Shown here: positions 40,663 to 46,347 of the stretch, in pieces
Layout: each line of letters opens with the position of its first letter
Numbering within the stretch: the first letter of the stretch is position 1
Source of the DNA: Verrucomicrobiales bacterium
GTDB taxonomy: Bacteria > Verrucomicrobiota > Verrucomicrobiia > Limisphaerales > CANJXF01
Direction: 5' to 3'
Length of the DNA: 46,347 nt
Assembly (NCBI GenBank): GCA_947478865.1
Contig: CANJXF010000033.1
Span: 1 to 46,347 of the forward strand
Made by a program: the position numbers and the translations under genes
Notes under the pieces: model-generated
Databases searched by the model: none
What the model saw: only the letters and a program-made list of their open reading frames with translations
What the model was told of the DNA's origin: nothing

Positions 40663-42282
40663 TCAATTCACCTGCAACACTCGATAAAACCTCTGGGCGC
40701 TGCCGGCGAAGCTATTGGTAACCGAGAGACTTGTTCCCGCTGCCACCAGATCGCCGGTGAAATCAACCCAGGCGGCGTCGGTCAGATTTGTTTTGGACTG
40801 AAGCCGGTACTTTTTTGCCGGATAGGTCTGCCACGTCATAATTAAGTTGCTGCCGCTTGGAGTAAAAGATGTGAGGCGAGGTGGCGGCACGGTAATTACG
40901 GCGAAGGTCCTGGCACTGCTCATCGAAGGTGACCCGTCGTCTGTTACCCGCACCGTTATACTATTTGTGACCGGTGCCTGATTCTGCGGAGTTGCCCAGG
41001 TGAAGACGCCGCTGCTCGATCCAACCATTGCGCCCGACGGGGCGCCAGGATCGAGGCTGAAACTCAGGTTGTTGGCAGGAAAGTCCAGGTCGGTCGCGCT
41101 GTTTGTAAACGACAATATAGAATTCGCGTTAACAATCCGGTTGGTGATTGTAGTCAGGCTCGGGGCTTGGTTCGGGCCGGCATCTACTCCATCGGGATGC
41201 GGATCCAAATGGCCGTCCACGCAATACCATTTGAGGTAGTTCTCATAATGTGTGTCGAGATCCGTTTGGTTCGTCATGAGGTTCCAGGTGTTGGTGCCGG
41301 GAGTCCAGGTGTAGTTGCCTACCCCGTTTCGGAGCACTGCCTGCAAGTTGGTGTCAATCAACGAATGATCACTGGTGTACCATCCATTGGCCAGAAACCA
41401 GAATTGGCGGTTCAAGAATTTATAGAAAGGTTTGGTGGTTGTGCCATTGGCGTCGCCGAAATTGGCCACGGCAACGATCGGCATCAGGCGGGTCGGCGCA
41501 ACACCGGCGGTGAGCCATTGCCGGATCGGCGCCACAAACCGGTTGACCAGGTAAGCGTCATTGGTTCCCCGGTAAACGCCGGGTTGATCTCGCTCGTAAC
41601 CCGTGGTGAATCCTTCCTGCGTGACGTAAACCTCGAGCGCAAGAAATCGCAAATAGTTCTTCGCGCAATACACGACATTTGTGTAATTGCCGATATTCGC
41701 CGTCAACGAAACGGACCGCCCGGCATATCCGATAATATCATTCCGACTCGCCCCTGAATTAGTCAGGTAGAGCCGAAGCGCTTCCTGCAAGGCAGGGCCC
41801 TGGCCCGCAACAGTAAAACCGGTTGCAATCTCATCCAGCAGGATGATTTTCGGAAAGCCTGCTGTTGCCGCCGACACGCCAGTCCACGTATCACCCTGTC
41901 CATGCATGAGTTTGTACCAACGGTCTGCGGCGAACGCCGGAGTCATCGGGTTGACGCTGTTGCCGATGTTCTCCACATAGCCATCATGGTATGAATACGG
42001 AATGGGATTGTTGTCCTCTGGATTTAATCTCTGCGTGTTTTGTGACCACCAGTTAGTTCCGGTGCGAGTCGAGAGACGGATCGCGTCAGTCATAGCCGCA
42101 TTGGTGGAATTGAATCCGAAGTGAACGCTCTCCACTCCAGATGCCGAGACGACGAGCGACAGTGGAAGCAGGATGATTAAAAACTTAAATGAAAGGCGGC
42201 TCAACGTTGTGGAACTCTGATAGCACGTTCGAAGTCGCGGTGAGCCAGAGGCAACTTGCGGTCGTAGCACACCTTCCTCCAT
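40663..42282 (-). CDS. Secreted protein of unknown function with Ig-like domain
   Basis: The 539-residue product has a hydrophobic segment F-L-I-I-L-L-P-L-S-L-V-V-S-A preceded by about 30 residues. A TTG at 42204 gives a more normal signal peptide and may be the true start. The N-terminal 350 residues have alternating hydrophobic and charged parts (I-I-L-L-D-E-I-A-T-G-F, L-A-L-E-V-Y-V-T-Q-E-G-F) that would fit a TIM-barrel glycosidase-like domain, but no family is recognised. A cadherin/Ig-like domain (about 375-480, N-Q-A-P-S-L-T and V-T-D-D-G-S-P-S) and the shared end module (Y-R-L-Q-S-K-T-N-L, Q-R-F-Y-R-V) follow. It starts 7 bases after the DUF1080 stop, so the two are in one unit. Confidence 0.7.
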   Translation of the reverse strand: MEEGVLRPQVASGSPRLRTCYQSSTTLSRLSFKFLIILLPLSLVVSASGVESVHFGFNSTNAAMTDAIRLSTRTGTNWWSQNTQRLNPEDNNPIPYSYHDGYVENIGNSVNPMTPAFAADRWYKLMHGQGDTWTGVSAATAGFPKIILLDEIATGFTVAGQGPALQEALRLYLTNSGASRNDIIGYAGRSVSLTANIGNYTNVVYCAKNYLRFLALEVYVTQEGFTTGYERDQPGVYRGTNDAYLVNRFVAPIRQWLTAGVAPTRLMPIVAVANFGDANGTTTKPFYKFLNRQFWFLANGWYTSDHSLIDTNLQAVLRNGVGNYTWTPGTNTWNLMTNQTDLDTHYENYLKWYCVDGHLDPHPDGVDAGPNQAPSLTTITNRIVNANSILSFTNSATDLDFPANNLSFSLDPGAPSGAMVGSSSGVFTWATPQNQAPVTNSITVRVTDDGSPSMSSARTFAVITVPPPRLTSFTPSGSNLIMTWQTYPAKKYRLQSKTNLTDAAWVDFTGDLVAAGTSLSVTNSFAGSAQRFYRVLQVN

Positions 42283-42289
42283 GAAAAAA

Positions 42290-43015
42290 CTATTTCTTCG
42301 CATTGATCGGACGAAGCTTGATGTTGCGGAAGGAGACTTGCCCGTGATCACCTTGGAGAGCGAGGTAGCCGATGTTGGACTTGGCGAACAGCGGCATTTC
42401 CCCAAATTTGCTCTTGGCCACTCTTGCCTTGAAATCTTCGCTGCCGAGCACGTAGTCGAAATATTTCACGCCGTTAACAATGTGTTCGCACTTCTCCGGC
42501 GTAATGACGATACGGAGATGATTCCACTCGCCCGCGGGTTTCGTGGCGTCGATGGGTTTGTTCGTCTTGGGATCAACCGGCGGCCGATAAAGCGCGTAGA
42601 GCCACCCGCACCGCTCGGGATCTCCTGCTTTCTTGTTGTCTTCGAGCTGAATCTCAGGACCGGTCTGCCAGGGTCTGTCGCCTTCGTCTGTAACATGAAA
42701 CATGATCCCGCTGTTGCCTCCCACGGCGATTTTGTAGTCCAGTTCCAATTCGAACCAATCAAACTTGTCGGTGGTGACGATGTCTCCGGCGTTGTGAGGA
42801 TCGACGCAGGCAAGAGTTCCATCCTTCACCTGCCAACCTTTCTGAACACCCCTAGCCTTGAAGTTGTGCCAGCCGGTAAAGTCTTTGCCGTTAAAAAGAA
42901 GTTTCCATCCGGCCTTTTTTTCGGCGGAGGTCAGAAGATCGTTCGTCGCGGCATCGGCAGCGAAAAGTCGAAAAGTCGCCGTGAGAGCCAGCGCGAATGA
43001 TAGTAGCCATTTCAT
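42290..43015 (-). CDS. Secreted DUF1080 protein (3-keto-disaccharide hydrolase-like)
   Basis: The 241-residue product has a signal peptide (MKWLLSFALALTATFRLFAA). The mature part is a single DUF1080 domain, a concanavalin-like beta sandwich: G-W-K-L-L-F-N-G-K-D-F-T-G-W, W-Q-V-K-D-G-T-L-A, N-S-G-I-M-F-H-V, E-I-Q-L-E-D-N, G-E-W-N-H-L-R-I-V and F-R-N-I-K-L-R-P-I at the end. The domain is now named for 3-keto-disaccharide hydrolases, which split oxidised sugars, so a sugar-related role outside the cell is plausible. It sits between the interrupted PQQ-like gene and the secreted unknown. The ATG at 43015 opens the signal peptide; the frame extends upstream to 43258 only by chance. Confidence 0.88.
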   Translation of the reverse strand: MKWLLSFALALTATFRLFAADAATNDLLTSAEKKAGWKLLFNGKDFTGWHNFKARGVQKGWQVKDGTLACVDPHNAGDIVTTDKFDWFELELDYKIAVGGNSGIMFHVTDEGDRPWQTGPEIQLEDNKKAGDPERCGWLYALYRPPVDPKTNKPIDATKPAGEWNHLRIVITPEKCEHIVNGVKYFDYVLGSEDFKARVAKSKFGEMPLFAKSNIGYLALQGDHGQVSFRNIKLRPINAKK

Positions 43016-43130
43016 GTCGAACGATTTATCCGAAAACAGTCGCCGCGACAACCAGAATGCGTGGTTCGATCCATTTTCCATAAAAATGCAAATGCTCCCC
43101 TGACTTTCGTTACGCGACCGACGCTCGCAA

Positions 43131-44489
43131 TCAATTACCCACCGCCGCCAACGACGCACACACAATTTCCTTATCGTTCCGCGCATAAACTGATTTATTT
43201 GCGAACGCCGGGTGTGTCCACACCACGAGACGGCGCGGGTCATTGTTCGTTGCATCAATCAAGTGCTCGCGGCTGATCTCATCGTATTTTCCGGGGCTGA
43301 GTTTCGCGATGATGAGGTCGCCCTTTTCGTTGAACAGAAAACTGCGGTCGCCATTCTTCACAATGAACGCGTTGCCCCAACGCTCGGACTTCCCCGTGGT
43401 CGGGGCGAACGTTTCCCAGATGCGCTCGCCGGTGTCAGCCTTCAGGCAGCGGAATTGTCCGTAGCTGCACGGGCCATAAATGTAACCGTTCTCGATCAGC
43501 GGCGTCGCAAAGACGCTGTGCAAACCGTCAGTCTCTTTTTCGCTCACCTTTTGGCTCGCCCAGACCAGCGACGTTTGGTCGGAATCCACGCGCAACATCA
43601 ACGAGCCGTTGTAAAATGACGTGAGAAATAATTTGTCACCCGCTTTGCGCGGTGTGGAAATCGTCACGCCCGACTGCACCGCGCGCGTGAGCGGATAACT
43701 CCAAATGACTTGACCCGTCTCGGGATCGAGCGAGTTCACCGCCTCGGGATGCCAGAGGATGAGTTGCCGTTTGCCCGCGAACTCATAAATCATCGGCGGC
43801 GCGTAACCCGGCTCCTTGGCGCTGAGCGCGCGCCAGAGTTCCTTGCCCGAATCCTTGTCGAACGCCACCGCCACGCTGCCGTCGCCGCCCGCGAGACAAA
43901 TCAGTTTTTTTTCGTCCACCAGCGGATGAGCGGCAAAACCCCACACCGGAGTCTTGACGCCGAAATCTTTTTTGAAATCGTGCGACCAAAGCAACTTGCC
44001 ATTGGTCGCATCGAGGCAAACGAGATTTCCCTCCGCGCCAAGCGTGTAAACTTTCCCGTCGGCAACTGTCGGCGTGGCGCGCGGGCCGGACGCATAACTC
44101 ACCGTGTAAGCGCAATCATACTCGTGTTACCAAAGAATTTTCCCGTCCGCTTCGTTGAGGCAAAGGACGCGCTCGCTGCCGGGAATTTCGCCGCGCGCAA
44201 AGGCATTCACTGGATTCGTCGCGCCCTTGGCAAGCTGTCGATCCACGACATAAACGCGACCGCGCGCCACGGCTGGCCCGGCATAACCGCCGCCAATCGG
44301 AACGCGCCATCGCACCTTCACCCCGCTCTCTGGAAACTTTTCAACAATCCCCGACTCTCGCCAAACCGCATCGCGCTGCGGGCCGAGCCATTGCGGCCAA
44401 TCGTCGGCGCGCAGCGCGGAGATCGCGAGTGCGAAAAATCCAAATGCAACAACGAGTCGCTCGCAAAAGAGAGATGGAAAAAATTTCAT
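43131..44489 (-). pseudogene. Secreted PQQ-like propeller protein interrupted by one TAA
   Basis: From ATG at 44489 the frame gives a signal peptide (to about A-L-R-A), W-P-Q-W-L-G-P, then blades to G-K-I-L-W, where TAA (44129-44127, codon 121) stops it. The same frame continues without loss as H-E-Y-D-C-A-Y-T-V-S-Y-A-S-G-P-R-A-T-P-T-V-A-D and runs to 43131 with further blades (D-A-T-N-G-K-L-L-W, D-P-E-T-G-Q-V-I-W). In homologues the interrupted site reads L-W-K-H-E-Y-D, so an AAA-to-TAA change is the simplest explanation. Whole, it would have about 450 residues, as in its paralogue at 15310-16698. Translation could restart at ATG 44102, but without a signal peptide. It could also be a sequence error. 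Confidence 0.75.
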
Positions 44490-44613
44490 AACAATGGAGA
44501 TAACGAATTGAGCTAAACAGCGGACGCGAATGCAGTCAAATAATTAGGGTTGCCGAGACTTTGTTAGAACAGATCGTTCCCCTTTTTGAATACATTCGAT
44601 AGCATTGGACGCA

Positions 44614-45792
44614 ATGAAACTGATGCTCCTTCTTGGATCGGGAATTTCGTTACCTAGTGGGCTTCCTCCTGTCGAGACGATTACCGAGCAAATCTTGAAT
44701 GGCGACTGGCATGGTCACACTGACTCGAATTTTTATAAGGGACTGTTACAGCCTGGGCAGCGTGATTGGAAAGTTGAAAGACAGAAGAAGTTTTTAAAAT
44801 GCTTGAAAGAGCATGCCGATCAATATCAACAGCACCGCCGCTGGAACGGAGCAAACTATGAGGATTTGTATTATCTGGTTCGACAAATTGAGGATGAATT
44901 TCTTGGAGAAATCGACAATCCGGCAATTCGGCCTTTTGTTGAAGCGCTAAAAAAAGAAACGCGTGAGTTATGTGAGCCAAAAGCGACTGAGACGGAATTC
45001 AGTCTTCGTGAATTAGCAAGTGAATCGCAGGATTATATCTCAAGCATCGTTTGGCATCTGTTGGGAAATAAATCTATACCGCAAAATTTGGATGCAGTCC
45101 GGCATCTCGCGCAATTTGATTCAGTTGAAAAACTCGATATTGCTTCATTGAACCATGATCTCCTGATCGAAAGCCTCCTTCAGCAGAGCGGAATCAATTT
45201 TGTAGATGGGTTTGCTGATGCCGACGGGGATGTGCGGCACTTTGAGCCCGAAACTTTTGATAACCCAGTGGCGACAGTCAATCTCTACAAACTTCATGGC
45301 TCCATTAATTGGTGGCGCTTTGTTGAAACGAAAAATCGCCGGGATGTCATTCGTTACGGCATCCATCTCCGAATGCCACCATGGGATGGCAAAAATTCTC
45401 GCGGCACGCAACTTCACGAACTCGACCCAAGACCTGTGTTTTTATGTGGCTCTTACAACAAGCTGTTCGATTACCGCTATGGAATTTTTGCCGAGTTGCA
45501 TTTTAGATTCTTTCGTCTTCTCCGGCAGCATGAACTGATCGTCATGTCAGGTTACGGTTGGAATGATCGTGGTATTAACGGCTGGCTATCGGAATGGCTT
45601 TCTTCGGGACGAAAAAATAAAATTATATTGCTGCACAATCATCCGGAACATATTCGCGACAATTCAAAAAGTTTTATGTGGCATCGTTACGCATCTTTGC
45701 GAAAGCAAGGCCGATTGATTGTAGTGCGTAAATGGCTAACCGATATCTCGGGAGAGCAATTGGTCAAAATTATTCGGGACGGAAGCCGGTAA
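44614..45792 (+). CDS. Stand-alone SIR2-like (SIR2_2-type) protein, candidate defence NADase
   Basis: The 392-residue product is related to the SIR2_2 type of NAD-binding domain. It has L-L-L-G-S-G-I-S-L-P-S-G-L-P at 5-18 (NAD phosphate loop), S-L-N-H-D-L-L-I-E for the T-x-N-x-D motif near 180-190, Y-K-L-H-G-S-I-N-W with the catalytic-type histidine near 229, and V-M-S-G-Y-G-W-N-D near 310. The zinc-binding C-x-x-C pairs of deacetylase sirtuins are absent, so it is more likely an NAD-consuming or NAD-binding effector. SIR2-like domains act in several anti-phage systems, but always known partners such as HerA or Argonaute are not seen here. The ATG at 44614 is used; a TTG 3 codons earlier is possible. 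The gene is AT-richer than its neighbours. Confidence 0.75.
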   Translation: MKLMLLLGSGISLPSGLPPVETITEQILNGDWHGHTDSNFYKGLLQPGQRDWKVERQKKFLKCLKEHADQYQQHRRWNGANYEDLYYLVRQIEDEFLGEIDNPAIRPFVEALKKETRELCEPKATETEFSLRELASESQDYISSIVWHLLGNKSIPQNLDAVRHLAQFDSVEKLDIASLNHDLLIESLLQQSGINFVDGFADADGDVRHFEPETFDNPVATVNLYKLHGSINWWRFVETKNRRDVIRYGIHLRMPPWDGKNSRGTQLHELDPRPVFLCGSYNKLFDYRYGIFAELHFRFFRLLRQHELIVMSGYGWNDRGINGWLSEWLSSGRKNKIILLHNHPEHIRDNSKSFMWHRYASLRKQGRLIVVRKWLTDISGEQLVKIIRDGSR

Positions 45793-45933
45793 TGACAGCT
45801 CGGACGACGCACATAACTGTGGGGACGTTTTTCTGATTTGCAAATTCGTTAAGAGTTGCCCTAGAACGCGCCAACTGTTTTTGATAACTATTGACTGTAA
45901 CGCAACGAGAGGGGCTTAATTTCCTCACTGATT

Positions 45934-46227
45934 ATGAAGAAATACCGATTGCCCCTATCCGTGGCCATTTTCACTGGAAGCCTCTGCTTTAGCTATGCCG
46001 GTCAGATTACACTCACTGTCGGCCCGATAGAAGTAAGCCAAAATAATTATACGAACAAGACAGTGGACCAAGTGATTGTGAAAACAAATGAAGTAGCCCA
46101 AATATTGAGTTTTTACACATCTGGAACGGCCGGTATTGTAATAACTAAAGACACTATTCCATACATTGTTTCCACCAACTTTTTGGCGACACAGCCGAGT
46201 GGGCTTGTATACTTAGCAAACGCATAA
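45934..46227 (+). CDS. Small secreted protein, possibly truncated by an insertion sequence
   Basis: The 97-residue product has a signal peptide (MKKYRLPLSVAIFTGSLCFS, cleavage near S-Y-A-G). The mature 74 residues have a beta-rich look (Q-I-T-L-T-V-G-P-I-E-V-S, Y-I-V-S-T-N-F-L-A-T) and no cysteines. No family is recognised. The last five codons overlap the 3' end of the minus-strand transposase fragment, so its present C-terminus may have been created by the insertion. The nucleotide composition is AT-rich as in the SIR2-like gene before it, with 141 bases between them. Confidence 0.5.
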   Translation: MKKYRLPLSVAIFTGSLCFSYAGQITLTVGPIEVSQNNYTNKTVDQVIVKTNEVAQILSFYTSGTAGIVITKDTIPYIVSTNFLATQPSGLVYLANA

Positions 46228-46347
46228 AGTTTGGGACAGGTGGCGATAGATGAGACGCTTGCCCTGGATGCATCCGACGAATTTCGCCAGGCGAATTCCA
46301 TCGGAGTCATGGCGCGTGTTCCAGCGGAACGCGAATTCGTTGGCGTA
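46213..46347 (-). mobile_element. 3' end of an IS1595/ISXO2-like transposase gene
   Basis: The minus strand from the window edge encodes Y-A-N-E-F-A-F-R-W-N-T-R-H-D-S-D-G-I-R, then G-C-I-Q-G-K-R-L-I-Y-R, and ends at TAA (46215-46213). The phrase Y-x-x-E-F-x-F-R-W-N is the conserved C-terminal end of ISXO2-type DDE transposases of the IS1595 family. The 44 visible residues are the tail; the rest lies beyond the window. The left end of the element, and any terminal repeat, should be within or just left of the small gene at 45934-46227, but I could not define it. Confidence 0.65.

Noticed and set aside
7495-44489. Genetic code change explaining the internal TAG and TAA
   Set aside because: All three stop codons end normal, full-length genes in this window (for example TGA in ribH, TAA in aroE), so reassignment does not fit.

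Overview
The window looks like a chromosomal segment of a member of the Verrucomicrobiota, most plausibly the Pedosphaera/Limisphaerales side of the phylum. The evidence is the gene content: two formylglycine sulfatases, a DUF1080 protein, two PQQ-type propeller proteins opening with W-P-Q-W-x-G-P, a GloVer (Gloeobacter/Verrucomicrobium) repeat protein, a HAF-repeat protein, an ECF sigma factor beside a giant Ser/Thr kinase with TPR repeats, and a beta-lactamase-fold/NamZ fusion. This is inference from families; no rRNA or tRNA gene was found to confirm it. Most starts have no obvious Shine-Dalgarno sequence, and several use GTG or TTG.

Layout, left to right. 1-150 carries inverted and direct repeats that look like the end of an insertion element lying to the left. 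0.2-5.2 kb: a membrane-anchored unknown, the muropeptide-recycling-like fusion, an SDR oxidoreductase and a prepilin peptidase overlapping aroE. 6.3-8.8 kb: two sulfatases, both damaged (one lacks about 100 internal residues, the other has a TAG in its signal peptide). 9-12.6 kb: ribH-ribBA, two small secreted proteins with clear terminators, and an outer-membrane barrel candidate. 12.9-20.2 kb: an ABC-F ATPase, a PQQ-like protein, rsmH and a lytic transglycosylase. 20.3-28.0 kb: one minus-strand unit of Ser/Thr kinase-TPR, a GH71/99-like secreted glycosidase and an ECF sigma factor, with a nested inverted repeat at its 5' end. 28.3-31.3 kb: three plus-strand genes for secreted repeat proteins, the third cut off at an abrupt junction near 31285 where it is fused tail to tail to the 5' half of an unrelated minus-strand gene.

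32-37.3 kb holds small envelope and housekeeping-like genes: a tandem NIPSNAP lipoprotein, an acetolactate-decarboxylase lipoprotein, a MEKHLA protein, a Tyr/His-rich lipoprotein, a DUF4337 membrane protein and an App1-like phosphatase. 37.5-44.5 kb holds large secreted carbohydrate-related proteins: a six-hairpin/TolB-propeller fusion, then a minus-strand unit of PQQ-like protein (interrupted by TAA), DUF1080 protein and a secreted unknown with an Ig-like domain. 44.6-46.3 kb is visibly more AT-rich and looks accessory: a stand-alone SIR2-like protein, a small secreted protein and the 3' end of an IS1595/ISXO2-like transposase running off the window.

The overall picture is a saprophytic, polysaccharide-oriented bacterium with heavy secreted-protein investment. 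The strongest unusual signals are the kinase-glycosidase-sigma unit, the SIR2-like candidate defence gene beside a transposase, the chimeric junction at about 31285, and three independent coding lesions that could be real gene decay or sequence/assembly error.
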